From Sunxiuqinia elliptica (GTDB taxonomy: Bacteria > Bacteroidota > Bacteroidia > Bacteroidales > Prolixibacteraceae): DNA of 64,000 nucleotides. The stretch is from assembly GCF_900113005.1 (NCBI RefSeq), contig NZ_FONW01000001.1:310001-374000 (forward strand), given 5' to 3'. Below, piece after piece: positions 53,521 to 62,605 of this stretch (position 1 is its first letter; the number at the start of each line of letters is the position of its first letter). Both the position numbers and the translations under genes were made by a program. A model generated the notes under the pieces. It had not been told where the DNA came from, searched no databases, and saw only the letters and a program-made list of their open reading frames with translations.

Positions 53521-53901
53521 ATGAACAACTTCAAGCTAACAAAAAAGGAGCGGCTTTGCAGCACCAGTCTTATTGGTCAACTATTTGATCAGGGATCTTC
53601 TTTTTATGTTTTTCCACTGAAAGTTGTTTATCTCAAAACGACGCTCCCCTCCCATCATCCGGTACAAGTAAGCTTTTCTGTCTCTAAAAAGAACTTTAAA
53701 CGAGCAGTTCACCGCAACTTAATCAAACGTCGCATGCGCGAAGCCTACCGCTTAAATAAGCCAGCTTTTTATGCCCGAATACCCGAGGGAGAGCAGCTAG
53801 CCATGATGATTATCTATTCTTGTAAAGAAGAAAAAGACTTTAAGCAGATTGAAAAAGGCATGAAAAAAGTGCTGGACAAACTCGCTGAAAGCTGGGAATA
53901 A
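53521..53901 (+). CDS. rnpA: Ribonuclease P protein component
   Basis: The 126-residue basic protein assists the RNase P ribozyme in cutting the 5' leader of tRNA precursors. The hallmark is KNFKRAVHRNLIKRRMREAYRLN (the RNR motif is HRNLIKRRMREA) near residues 60-80, and the N-terminal LTKKERLCSTSLIGQLFDQG matches the family start. It is preceded by the hemD terminator, so it has its own promoter, perhaps the TTGTACTTTCGC-like sequence just before the ATG. In many genomes rnpA lies near rpmH; here it follows hemD. Confidence 0.96.
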   Translation: MNNFKLTKKERLCSTSLIGQLFDQGSSFYVFPLKVVYLKTTLPSHHPVQVSFSVSKKNFKRAVHRNLIKRRMREAYRLNKPAFYARIPEGEQLAMMIIYSCKEEKDFKQIEKGMKKVLDKLAESWE

Positions 53902-53928
53902 AAAAAGGATCACCAGTCGGTAATCCTT
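53899..53928 (-). terminator. Intrinsic terminator of the tyrA-DAHP synthase operon
   Basis: On the minus strand AAGGATTACC and GGTGATCCTT pair as a 10-bp stem (one mismatch) with a 4-nt loop, followed by T7. It overlaps the stop codon of the convergent rnpA gene and probably stops both transcripts to some extent. Confidence 0.75.
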
Positions 53929-53953
53929 CAATATACAAGGGGGTTGAAGACAA

Positions 53954-55045
53954 CTAATCTTCATCCATAATTTCTGTTTGCATTCGCACAGAGTCTTCGT
54001 GAATTAACTGAAAAAGAATCTGTACAAAAGTTTTATTCAGGCTAAGCTTCTCACCCAATGAGATGCGTTTGTTCATCAATTCAGTCCATCGGTTAATCTG
54101 AAGCGCTGTTACGTTATTCTCTTTCTTATACCGGCCAATTTCACGGGCAATTTCCATTCGAGATGAAAGCACCTCCATCAATTCAGAATCCAATGCGTCG
54201 ATCCGGCTACGGAGCAATTCCAGCTTATTCTCAAACTGCTTGTTAGACGAACTTGATTGACGAATAACCAGTTTATCCAAAAGAAGTCCCAAATCAGCAG
54301 GAGTAAGCTGTTGCTCTTTATCACTCAAAGCACAAGATGGGTCACGATGCGATTCGATCATCAGCCCCTCCATTCCCATGTCAAAGGCTTTCTGAGATAC
54401 TTCAAACAAATATTCTCTCTTTCCGGCAATATGGCTAGGGTCGCAAATCACAGGAAGATTAGGAAGCAAACGACGCAGTTCAATAAAGGTCTTCCAGTTG
54501 GGATAATTGCGGTAATGCGTTTCGCGAAACGGTGTAAACCCACGATGAATACCAACCAGATTTTTAATCCCTGCCTGATTCAAACGTTCCAAGGCTCCCA
54601 TCCACAATTGGACATCGGGGTTAACCGGGTTTTTCACCATAACAACAGCATCGGTCCCTTTCACCACATCAGCAATTTCCTGCACCACAAACGGACTTGC
54701 TGTTGAGCGTGCCCCAATCCAAAGCACATCCAAGCCTGCATTTAACGCTTCCTCAGTATGCTGCGCATTAGCAACTTCAGTTCCAACCGGTAAGCCGGTC
54801 TCTTTTTTCACTTGTTGCAGCCATTTCAAACCAATCGCACCAACACCTTCGAAGCTTCCGGGTCGTGTTCTGGGCTTCCAAACGCCACCACGAAAAACAA
54901 AGACTCGCTTATCTTTAGCTAGCTGATGAGCTGTCTCCAATGTTTGCTCTTCGGTCTCCAGACTACACGGCCCGGCAATTAACAGCGGGTTATCCTGCTG
55001 TGGCAACCAATCCTTAATTGGTCTGATGTCTAATTCTATTCCCAT
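53954..55045 (-). CDS. Bifunctional DAHP synthase / chorismate mutase
   Basis: The 363-residue enzyme has an N-terminal KDO8P/DAHP synthase-type TIM barrel (about residues 15-265) with AGPCSLETEEQ, FRGGVWKPRTRPGSFEG and ICDPSHIAGKRE, and a C-terminal AroQ-type chorismate mutase helix bundle (about 275-355, LRSRIDALDSELMEVLSSRMEIAREIG). The fusion gives feedback control: the mutase half binds chorismate or prephenate and inhibits the synthase. It condenses PEP and erythrose-4-phosphate, the first step to aromatic amino acids. It lies two bases after tyrA, under the same attenuator. Confidence 0.94.
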   Translation of the reverse strand: MGIELDIRPIKDWLPQQDNPLLIAGPCSLETEEQTLETAHQLAKDKRVFVFRGGVWKPRTRPGSFEGVGAIGLKWLQQVKKETGLPVGTEVANAQHTEEALNAGLDVLWIGARSTASPFVVQEIADVVKGTDAVVMVKNPVNPDVQLWMGALERLNQAGIKNLVGIHRGFTPFRETHYRNYPNWKTFIELRRLLPNLPVICDPSHIAGKREYLFEVSQKAFDMGMEGLMIESHRDPSCALSDKEQQLTPADLGLLLDKLVIRQSSSSNKQFENKLELLRSRIDALDSELMEVLSSRMEIAREIGRYKKENNVTALQINRWTELMNKRISLGEKLSLNKTFVQILFQLIHEDSVRMQTEIMDED

Positions 55046-55047
55046 CT

Positions 55048-55941
55048 TTACTTTGTATAAAATTTAACGATTTTCTCTTCATTTTTAATCAGCGAAGGAT
55101 TTTGTCCTCCTAAAACGGATCTGATATTATTGGCGTTCTCCATCAAATCATACATCCGTTCCTCATCATTCTGAATGCTTTCTTTGAAATCAATCAGGTG
55201 CTTGATGTAAACCTCCAGCGACTCAACAACGTAGCTTTTGTTTTGTTGAAAGATTGGTCCCCACATTGAAGGAGTACTTTTAGCCAAGCGAACTGTAGAC
55301 CGAAATCCCCCGCTTGCCAAATCAAAAATAATGGAGCGATCTTCCTTGTCCTGCACAGCATTAGCTAGTGCAAAAGCAGCAGCATGTGGCAGGTGAGAAA
55401 TAAATGCCGTGCTGTGATCTTGTTCATCAGCCGACATGTAGGCAATATCCATTCCCATAGCTTGAAACATTTTTTCAATAAGGGCCAGGTGCTGTGGACC
55501 ACTTTTTTCGTGGTCGCAAATAATTGCAATCTTACTCGCAAAAAGTCCTTCCAAAGCAGCAGTTGGACCCGAGTTTTCCGTTCCCGACATAGGATGAGCA
55601 GCCACATAATTTCGACGCCTTGGATGTCCATCAACTGCATCAGCCAACGCTTTCTTGGTCGATCCCATATCCGTTACCGTTGTCCCGTCAGATACTAAAT
55701 CAAGCACCTGAGGCAATACGACCTTTATTTTATCTACGGGAATCGCTATCACCACCAAGTCTGCTTTAGCAACCGCCTGATCCAATGGTAAGACCAGATC
55801 AACCAAGCCAATTTGTGTTGCTTCTTCAGCATGCTTTTCGTTGGCATCAACTCCAACAACTGAAGTTGCAAAACCACATTTTCGAAGATCTTTTGCGATT
55901 GATCCTCCTATTAATCCTAGCCCAATTATTGTTACATTCAT
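55048..55941 (-). CDS. tyrA: Prephenate dehydrogenase
   Basis: The 297-residue enzyme oxidatively decarboxylates prephenate to 4-hydroxyphenylpyruvate for tyrosine. The NAD(P) Rossmann motif is IIGLGLIGGSIAKDL at the N-terminus. The catalytic histidine is in AAHPMSGTENSGP (near residue 113), and SHLPHAAAFALAN is the helical dimer-domain motif. No ACT or chorismate mutase domain is present in this chain, so the mutase is supplied by the next gene. It is the first structural gene of an operon preceded by a leader peptide and terminator. Confidence 0.95.
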   Translation of the reverse strand: MNVTIIGLGLIGGSIAKDLRKCGFATSVVGVDANEKHAEEATQIGLVDLVLPLDQAVAKADLVVIAIPVDKIKVVLPQVLDLVSDGTTVTDMGSTKKALADAVDGHPRRRNYVAAHPMSGTENSGPTAALEGLFASKIAIICDHEKSGPQHLALIEKMFQAMGMDIAYMSADEQDHSTAFISHLPHAAAFALANAVQDKEDRSIIFDLASGGFRSTVRLAKSTPSMWGPIFQQNKSYVVESLEVYIKHLIDFKESIQNDEERMYDLMENANNIRSVLGGQNPSLIKNEEKIVKFYTK

Positions 55942-55953
55942 GATTTTTGGTAT

Positions 55954-55983
55954 AAAAAAAAGGTCCCGATTTCTCGGGACCTT
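55954..55983 (-). terminator. Attenuator terminator in the tyrA leader
   Basis: On the minus strand AAGGTCCCGA and TCGGGACCTT form a perfect 10-bp stem with a 4-nt loop, followed by T8. It lies 33 bases after the leader-peptide stop and 12 bases before the tyrA ATG, so it would end transcription before tyrA unless the alternative pairing with 56026-56032 forms. Confidence 0.9.
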
Positions 55984-56016
55984 CTTTTGTAATATATCTT
56001 AGATTTTAACAATACA

Positions 56017-56091
56017 CTACCGTTCGACCCCGTTTTGTGAACCGAAATAATAAAACCAGTAATAAAATGTATTGCTAAAAATCGTTGTCAT
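56017..56091 (-). CDS. Aromatic-rich leader peptide of the tyrA attenuator
   Basis: This 24-residue frame starts with ATG at 56091 and ends with TAG at 56017. It contains MTTIFSNT, then FYYWFYYF, then GSQNGVER. Nine of the 24 residues are Phe, Tyr or Trp, eight of them consecutive, which is far beyond chance and is the hallmark of a ribosome-stalling leader. The codons GGG GTC just after the aromatic run (56026-56032, CGGGGTC in RNA sense) can pair with GGTCCCG of the terminator 5' arm. A ribosome paused at the aromatic codons leaves them free, which prevents the terminator. The start lies about 10-15 bases after the likely transcription start. Confidence 0.85.
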   Translation of the reverse strand: MTTIFSNTFYYWFYYFGSQNGVER

Positions 56092-56108
56092 TCCTATGAA
56101 TTTGAAAG

Positions 56109-56138
56109 CAAAGATAGCGTTTTCTTTTAAAATCAAAA
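56109..56138 (-). promoter_or_regulatory. Promoter of the tyrA attenuator and operon
   Basis: On the minus strand TTTTG (56134-56138), a 17-base spacer and TATCTTTG (56109-56116) are a full match to the Bacteroidota consensus. The leader peptide ATG begins 18 bases downstream of the -7 element, so the mRNA has a short 5' end as expected for an attenuator. Confidence 0.8.
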
Positions 56139-56243
56139 CCTTAAGGTCTTTTTATTTTCTTTATCAAATTAAAACTGAATCATTAAATCGCATGATAACA
56201 ACGATTTAAGCGATTGCATTTTTTCTAAATAAAAATCTCATTT

Positions 56244-58724
56244 TTACTGTTTCACGAACTTTTGCGTGAAGACCTGACCATTCTCAAACTCGAAAACAAC
56301 TAAATACAATCCTGGAACAAAAGACTGAATATCAACATCTTCATACAGTTCCCGAGCAACATCTCCAAACAGCTCTTGTTTCAAAAGTTGTCCCTGTGTG
56401 TTCAATATTGATAGTTTTACGGCTCCTGCTTTCAATTTGAAACTGCCTTTAACAAACAGCTTTTCCGCAGCAGGATTGGGATAAACCAACAATTCGCCGG
56501 GTGAAAAATCAACCAAATCAACAGCCGTTGATGGATCCTGAATCTTAAGGTCATCAATCACCCATCCCCAACCATTGGCATAAGGATCGGAAAATAAACG
56601 AAAACGAAGAACAATCGTATCTCCTGCCTGAAAATGACCACTATCCGTTAGCTTGAACATTCGATCAACATAGTAACTTTCCTGACCTGTTGCTGTTGAG
56701 TTATTGCCTTCAATTAGACTATTATAAGTTGATAGCCAAGTGGTGTTTTCTCTGGAATCATAACCATCCAGCAAAGGCAACCACTCTCCTGTTCCGTTTT
56801 TCGAAGCTTCAACAATCACATAGTCCCAAAAATTCTCATCACCAAACACGCTTCTGGTCTCTCCCGGCTCCACCAAAACCACCTCCCGAAATGAAATTGT
56901 CCCCAATTCATTAATGATAATCGGATATTTCAGTTTTGCTGTAAAATCAAGTGTTTCCTCATCTCTCTCAATACTTGGATAAGGGTGAGGACTGTGCAGT
57001 GCTCCATTCTCGAAAAGTTCTTCCTCGCCAATATAAAAGTCTGCTGAACTAAAATCTCTGGAAGTTGAATTAAAATCATTGACATACAACTCTACAGGAT
57101 CATAATAGCCATCGATCATGAAAAAGTAATATCCATTTACTCCGGGCAATATGGTTTGATTTGCACTGATGGAGCTATCTTCGACAATGATCTGATAACG
57201 TACTGAATCGCCATCAACCAGACCTTCCAAACGCAGAGTATCCCGGTACAAATCATCACCAATTGACTTAAGAACTAACTCTTTGGGTTCATCTTCGTTC
57301 ACCAGGTAGCGCATCTTCACCTCTTTCACCCCAACATTGTCTGTTGCTTCAACCAATACTTCCGCGGCTAAATCTCCTTCAAACATGAGCGGAATCTGTC
57401 GATGCGACACCAGTGGCAACTCCGAATCAACACCGATCTTAAAATTGAAGCTCTTACGTGGCGCCCTTGTTGGCAAGTAAAAACTACGTCCACTTGTATC
57501 CACAACCGTCAAATAATACACATAACTCCCTTCAGCAAGTTCAGACAAGATAAGCTCAAACTTCTGCTGTTGCTCGTTGTAACCCATCGCCAGTGTATCT
57601 GCTGTTTCAAAGCCGTCAACCGAATAAATAAAAGCTACCGTACTACTATCAATTTCTGTATCTGTACTAATAGCAGCATTAACCAGCAACTGATCAGCAT
57701 CTTCAATATCTTTCAAAGGTTCATGAATAATGCTTGTGTGAATCCAGCCCATATCAGCAAAAATGCCCAAGGTATAAGGGCCAGGATCGTGAACGGCTTC
57801 GGCCATGTCAAAATAAGGAGTCATCAACGAGTTTTCGTTGCCATTTAAATAGGTTGACTCATTGAGGTGATAAATACTCGAACCTTCATCAAAAGCAGTG
57901 GGAGCAAATAAGCGCGGGTATGAATCGGTTGCACTCTGTAAACGGGCCGCCTCACTTTTTGAATACAAATTATTTGAACGAAACTGACGATACAAATCCA
58001 CAGAAGGATTCGGATACAAATCGGTATCCACGAGATAATTGCCGACCTGATTAATTACCAACTCATCGAAAATACCCGGATAAGGAAGAATATCGCCATA
58101 AGCTCCCTGTCTATCCTGTTCGTAGAAAAAACCTGTAAAGCCCAATCCATGCCCGATCTCATGAAGAACGACTGAAACAAAATCGTATTTCCCAGCTGGT
58201 GTTTGCCCGTCGGTTCCAAAATACCAGTCTTCGTTAGCACTGTTAAACTGAGCAATAATATCCGGAACATCTTCTCCGCTAATCTCTTTGCCTTCCAGTT
58301 TTTCAACCAAAGCAATTGGGTAGTAACAATTTTCGTAAGGAGCAGCATCAAAATTCTCGTAATACTCATATGGGCCACAGCTTCCCAGCACATCCTCATC
58401 CAACTTGACCCAACGAGCAGTGAGGTAAATTGGCACGGGCGAAGCAATTAAACTTTCCCAAATCTCCACAGCATGCTGAAAGGCTGCTTTAGGCTCCTCA
58501 TCAAAGCCAACATAACGCACAATGATAGACGATTTCTTTTGAGCTGCCGACTTTAGTCGAAGGCTATGCGCTTCAGGAGGATGCACACAACTTGCATGAC
58601 TAACATTTGATCCATAGCAAATTGGAGCCGGAACCTTCACCCCTCTTTGTTGCCATGCTTTCTGCGAAAAAGCAGGGATAGCTAGCAATCCAATAAGTGC
58701 GATCAATAAAAATCGTTTCATCAT
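56244..58724 (-). CDS. Secreted zinc metalloprotease with T9SS C-terminal sorting domain
   Basis: The 826-residue protein has a signal peptide (about residues 1-20, AIPAFS) and a metzincin-type zinc site HEIGHGLGFTGFF near residue 188 (HExxHxxG). Beta-rich domains follow. The last about 80 residues (PNPAAEKLFVKGSFKLKAG, LNTQGQLLKQELFGD, GLYLVVFEFENGQVFTQKFV) form a type A sorting domain, so the enzyme is exported by the type IX secretion system. It would digest proteins at the surface or outside. The next gene is a GH32 enzyme on the other strand. The metalloprotease family cannot be named more exactly. Confidence 0.9.
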   Translation of the reverse strand: MMKRFLLIALIGLLAIPAFSQKAWQQRGVKVPAPICYGSNVSHASCVHPPEAHSLRLKSAAQKKSSIIVRYVGFDEEPKAAFQHAVEIWESLIASPVPIYLTARWVKLDEDVLGSCGPYEYYENFDAAPYENCYYPIALVEKLEGKEISGEDVPDIIAQFNSANEDWYFGTDGQTPAGKYDFVSVVLHEIGHGLGFTGFFYEQDRQGAYGDILPYPGIFDELVINQVGNYLVDTDLYPNPSVDLYRQFRSNNLYSKSEAARLQSATDSYPRLFAPTAFDEGSSIYHLNESTYLNGNENSLMTPYFDMAEAVHDPGPYTLGIFADMGWIHTSIIHEPLKDIEDADQLLVNAAISTDTEIDSSTVAFIYSVDGFETADTLAMGYNEQQQKFELILSELAEGSYVYYLTVVDTSGRSFYLPTRAPRKSFNFKIGVDSELPLVSHRQIPLMFEGDLAAEVLVEATDNVGVKEVKMRYLVNEDEPKELVLKSIGDDLYRDTLRLEGLVDGDSVRYQIIVEDSSISANQTILPGVNGYYFFMIDGYYDPVELYVNDFNSTSRDFSSADFYIGEEELFENGALHSPHPYPSIERDEETLDFTAKLKYPIIINELGTISFREVVLVEPGETRSVFGDENFWDYVIVEASKNGTGEWLPLLDGYDSRENTTWLSTYNSLIEGNNSTATGQESYYVDRMFKLTDSGHFQAGDTIVLRFRLFSDPYANGWGWVIDDLKIQDPSTAVDLVDFSPGELLVYPNPAAEKLFVKGSFKLKAGAVKLSILNTQGQLLKQELFGDVARELYEDVDIQSFVPGLYLVVFEFENGQVFTQKFVKQ

Positions 58725-58766
58725 TTTAGATTCAATATTCCAGCAAAATTAAGAGAAATCTTGTCT

Positions 58767-58774
58767 TATTTTTG
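58767..58774 (+). promoter_or_regulatory. Possible -7 element for the GH32 gene
   Basis: TATTTTTG matches TAnnTTTG, 40 bases before the GH32 ATG. On the opposite strand TAATTTTG (58744-58751) lies 19 bases before the protease ATG, so this 90-base gap may hold divergent promoters. Confidence 0.35.
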
Positions 58775-58814
58775 TTAATTTGTGTTTCTAGTCTAAAGCC
58801 ATAACAAACAAAAC

Positions 58815-60272
58815 ATGAAAAGTTTGCACAACTACCTCATTTTATCATACTTACTATTTTTTTCAGCGATTTCGTCACAAGCACAAAAGCACAATTTTGA
58901 TGAAGTCTACCGTCCTCAGTTCCATTTCACTCCAGCCCAAAACTGGATGAATGATCCCAATGGATTGATCTATTTTGATGGAGTCTATCATTTGTTTTAT
59001 CAGCATAACCCAAACGGAAACGAATGGGGCTATATGCACTGGGGGCATGCAACCTCCAAAGACTTGGTCCACTGGGAACACCAGCCTATTGCGATCTATC
59101 CTGATGACAACTCAAAAGATAAAGAACTGGCAACAGCCTGGTCTGGATCGGCCATTGTAGATCACAACAACTTACTTGGCTTACAGCAGGGATCAACCCC
59201 TTGTCTGCTGGCATTCTACACAAGTAAAGACAATGGACAGCGAATTGCCTACAGCACTGATAAAGGACAAACCTGGCAAAAATTTGCCGGTAACCCGGTG
59301 ATTCCTTTTAATGAAAAAGACGAAGCTCGCGATCCCAAAGTATTTTGGCATCAGGAAAGTCAAAAGTATGTAATGGTTTTGTGGCGCAAACCAGACGGCG
59401 TACAAAACGCACAGGGAATCTCGATCTACACATCGGAAAACCTGACCGATTGGAACTACGAAAGTCATGTTCCCGGCTTCTACGAATGTCCTGATTTGGT
59501 TAAGCTTCCGGTAAACCGACGAGCTGATGATACCCGTTGGGTTATTTTCGACGGAGATGGTTCCTACATCGTTGGACAATTTGATGGTAAAAAGTTTAGT
59601 CCGGAAACCCCAAAAATACAAGGAGACTATGGTAAGAATTACTATGCAACCCAAACCTTCAGCAATATTCCGGAAGAAGATGGGCGCGTAATTCAACTGG
59701 CATGGATGCGAGGCGGAGAGTTTCCCGATATGCCTTTTAACGGGCAAATGACTTTTCCTAGCGAACTTGCGCTAACAACCTATTTAGAGGGTATTCGCCT
59801 GGTACGAACGCCAATTAAGGAGATTGAGCTTTTGCACGAAAAGGGAGCTGTTTGGGAAAATAAAAACCTGATTCCCGGTCTTAACAAAAACCTCACGAAA
59901 AAAGTAAAAGGCGATTGCCTTCACATAAAAGGTACTTTTGAACTTAAAACCGTGAACAGCTTCGGCTTTGTTGTCCGAAACTCTCGGAAAGAAGTGGGTG
60001 TTGAAATTCGATATGATGCAACAAAAAACGTCCTTTCCTGTCTTGGTAAAGGTGTTCGGCTGATGCCCGAAGATGGAAAAATTGAACTGGAGATTTTACT
60101 GGATCGAACCTCCTTGGAGCTATTTGGCAATGGAGGAAAAGCAGTGCTAAGCTCATGCTATAAGGCTGAACCAAGTGCTCAAGATCTTGTTTTATACAAT
60201 ACCGGAGGTGAACTTCTGGTCGAAAAATTGGAAGTTCATCCGATTAAATCGATATACCTCCCCGAGGATTAG
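58815..60272 (+). CDS. GH32 beta-fructosidase (levanase/inulinase-like)
   Basis: The 485-residue exported enzyme has a signal peptide (about residues 1-23, SSQAQ). The GH32 five-blade propeller (about 30-335) carries the nucleophile motif WMNDPNG near 43, the stabiliser EARDPK near 170, and the acid/base ECPD near 222. The C-terminal beta-sandwich (about 360-485) is the usual second module. It hydrolyses beta-linked fructosyl units in fructan or sucrose. No SusCD or fructokinase is adjacent, so it does not form a complete fructan locus here. The sequence from 60273 to 60372 holds a terminator. Confidence 0.95.
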   Translation: MKSLHNYLILSYLLFFSAISSQAQKHNFDEVYRPQFHFTPAQNWMNDPNGLIYFDGVYHLFYQHNPNGNEWGYMHWGHATSKDLVHWEHQPIAIYPDDNSKDKELATAWSGSAIVDHNNLLGLQQGSTPCLLAFYTSKDNGQRIAYSTDKGQTWQKFAGNPVIPFNEKDEARDPKVFWHQESQKYVMVLWRKPDGVQNAQGISIYTSENLTDWNYESHVPGFYECPDLVKLPVNRRADDTRWVIFDGDGSYIVGQFDGKKFSPETPKIQGDYGKNYYATQTFSNIPEEDGRVIQLAWMRGGEFPDMPFNGQMTFPSELALTTYLEGIRLVRTPIKEIELLHEKGAVWENKNLIPGLNKNLTKKVKGDCLHIKGTFELKTVNSFGFVVRNSRKEVGVEIRYDATKNVLSCLGKGVRLMPEDGKIELEILLDRTSLELFGNGGKAVLSSCYKAEPSAQDLVLYNTGGELLVEKLEVHPIKSIYLPED

Positions 60273-60296
60273 CCCGTAACAAAAAAATAACATACC

Positions 60297-60329
60297 AGGG
60301 GAGTGCAAATTCAAGCATTCCCCTTTTTT
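60297..60329 (+). terminator. Intrinsic terminator after the GH32 gene
   Basis: AGGGGAGTGC and GCATTCCCCT form a 10-bp stem (one G-T pair) with an 8-nt loop, then T6. It lies 25 bases after the stop codon of the GH32 gene. Confidence 0.85.
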
Positions 60330-60372
60330 ATTCGTTTTGAATAGGCTAACTTCAAAAAAATATTTTGACAAT

Positions 60373-62526
60373 ATGGCAAAAAAGAAAAACAGAAAGAAAA
60401 AGGCAAAGAACCTTTCAAACTTCAATAAAAAACAACTCAAAAAACATATTCTCGATATCTTTTATGGCGATCCGCAAAAAACCTACAATTACAAGCAGTT
60501 AGCTCTTTTTTTAGGTGTAAAAGATATGGAAACCAAGAAACTCATCAATGTTGTTCTTGATGAGCTGGCTGAAAATGAAAACCTCGAACAAATTCAACGA
60601 GGAAAATTTAAACTAAAATCACGTGGCGGCGACATCTGCGGCCGTGTTGAGCTTCAACCCCAAGGGTTTGCCCACATAATATCAGAAGAAGTCGATCGTC
60701 CGGTACTCGTTTCGCAGCGAAACCTGAATCACGCCATGGAGGGAGACAAAGTTCGTGTATACTTGTATGCCCGTCGTAAAAAACACCAACTGGAAGGTGA
60801 AGTCGCCGAAATTGTAGAACGTGCAAAAACCACCTTTGTCGGAACTGTTGAGCGATCAAAGAATTATGCTTTTCTGGTTCCAGTTGGAAAAGTTGGTTTC
60901 GATCTTTTCATTCCAACAGAAAAACTGAATGGCGCCCAAGATGGCCAAAAAGCCATCGGAAAAATTACGGAATGGCCTCAGAAAGCCAAAAACCCATTCG
61001 GAGAAATTATTGAAGTACTGGGAGATTCAGGGAAGAACGAAACCGAAATGCACGCCATTCTTGCGGAGTTTAATCTCCCCTACCGATTCCCTGAAAATGT
61101 ATTAAAAGCAGCAGAAAAAATACCGCTTGACATTCCACAGGAAGAGATTGAAAAACGCCGGGACATGCGTGATGTCACCACTTTCACCATTGACCCGGAA
61201 GATGCCAAAGACTTTGACGATGCCCTTTCCATCAGAAAAATTGATAAAGGCGTTTGGGAGGTGGGAATACACATTGCTGACGTTAGTTATTATGTGCGTC
61301 CAAACACCATTTTGGATGACGAAGCCTACTCGCGTGCCACTTCGGTTTACCTTGTTGACCGGGTCGTTCCAATGCTACCAGAGCGGCTTTCCAATGGCGT
61401 TTGCTCGCTTCGCCCCAACGAAGATAAACTTTGCTACTCAGCAGTTTTCCACCTGAATGATGAAGCTGAAGTGCTCAAGCAGTGGTTTGGCCGAACCCTC
61501 ATTCATTCCAACAGGCGCTTTACCTATGAGGAAGCTCAGGACATTATTGAAACCGGAGAGGGTGACTTAAAAGACGAAGTGCTAACCCTTCAGGATTTAG
61601 CCGTAAAGCTTCGGGGAAAACGTTTCCGCGAAGGCTCACTAGCTTTTGATCGCATTGAAGTAAAATTTGAAATTGAAGAAGAAACCGGAAAGCCTTTAGC
61701 GGTCTCATTCAAAGAGTCAAAAGAAAGTAACAAGCTAATTGAGGAGTTTATGCTTTTGGCCAATAAGAAGGTGGCCGAGTTTATTGGAAAGGCTAAAAAT
61801 AAAAAGCAAGCCAAAACCTTTGTTTACCGGATTCACGATAGGCCGGATCCCGAAAAGTTGGACAACTTCAACCATTTCATCAATAAGTTTGGCTACGGCA
61901 TTCAAACAACCAGTTCCAGAGCAATCGCCCGTTCGATGAATAGCCTGATGGAGAACGTCAAAGGCAAGAACGAGCAGAATGTTATTGAAACCCTTGCTAT
62001 TCGATCGATGGCTAAAGCCGAATACTCCACCCGAAATATTGGACATTACGGCCTTGGATTTGAGTTTTACTCCCACTTTACCTCTCCCATTCGTCGTTAT
62101 CCGGATATTATGGTTCACCGGCTTTTAGAACGCTACCTCGAAGGAGGACGGTCAGCCAACGCACAGAAGTATGAAGATCATTGTCACCACTCTTCCGAGA
62201 TGGAATCGCGTGCAGCTTTGGCCGAGCGCTCATCCATCAAATACAAGCAGGTTGAGTTCATGAAAGACAAAGTTGGTCAAGAGTTCCCAGGTGTCATTTC
62301 TGGAATTACGGATTGGGGAATCTACGTCGAGCTAGAAAATAAATGTGAAGGCATGGTGCCCATCCGAGAACTGGATGATGACTTCTACATTTTTGATGAG
62401 AAGAACTATTGCTTGGTTGGAAAACACAGCAACAAAACCTATCAACTGGGGGAACATGTGAAAGTCGAAATCTGGCGAGCAAACCTTGAAAGAAAACAGC
62501 TTGATTTTAAGCTCATTGAAACGTGA
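60373..62526 (+). CDS. rnr: Ribonuclease R
   Basis: The 717-residue exoribonuclease degrades structured RNA 3'-5'. It has a basic N-terminus (MAKKKNRKKKAKN), two cold-shock domains (about 75-215), the RNB catalytic domain (about 255-590) with DPEDAKDFDDALS (magnesium aspartates) and YSRATSVYLVDRVVPM, and an S1 domain (about 630-715, PGVISGITDWGIYVELEN). A longer frame begins at TTG 60337, but the ATG at 60373 fits the basic RNase R start. It is followed by a TetR-type regulator in the same direction after 79 bases. Confidence 0.96.
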   Translation: MAKKKNRKKKAKNLSNFNKKQLKKHILDIFYGDPQKTYNYKQLALFLGVKDMETKKLINVVLDELAENENLEQIQRGKFKLKSRGGDICGRVELQPQGFAHIISEEVDRPVLVSQRNLNHAMEGDKVRVYLYARRKKHQLEGEVAEIVERAKTTFVGTVERSKNYAFLVPVGKVGFDLFIPTEKLNGAQDGQKAIGKITEWPQKAKNPFGEIIEVLGDSGKNETEMHAILAEFNLPYRFPENVLKAAEKIPLDIPQEEIEKRRDMRDVTTFTIDPEDAKDFDDALSIRKIDKGVWEVGIHIADVSYYVRPNTILDDEAYSRATSVYLVDRVVPMLPERLSNGVCSLRPNEDKLCYSAVFHLNDEAEVLKQWFGRTLIHSNRRFTYEEAQDIIETGEGDLKDEVLTLQDLAVKLRGKRFREGSLAFDRIEVKFEIEEETGKPLAVSFKESKESNKLIEEFMLLANKKVAEFIGKAKNKKQAKTFVYRIHDRPDPEKLDNFNHFINKFGYGIQTTSSRAIARSMNSLMENVKGKNEQNVIETLAIRSMAKAEYSTRNIGHYGLGFEFYSHFTSPIRRYPDIMVHRLLERYLEGGRSANAQKYEDHCHHSSEMESRAALAERSSIKYKQVEFMKDKVGQEFPGVISGITDWGIYVELENKCEGMVPIRELDDDFYIFDEKNYCLVGKHSNKTYQLGEHVKVEIWRANLERKQLDFKLIET

Positions 62527-62605
62527 TCTTTATTTTAAACAGGAGTTATAAGAACAATTATTCGAAAAATTGAATATCTTTACCCCTGCAAAAATCCAAG
62601 ATACA

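Noticed and set aside
53521-53901. rnpA as part of an rpmH-rnpA-yidC origin region
   Set aside because: rpmH, yidC and dnaA are not present and no dnaA-box cluster was noticed, so an origin is not supported here.
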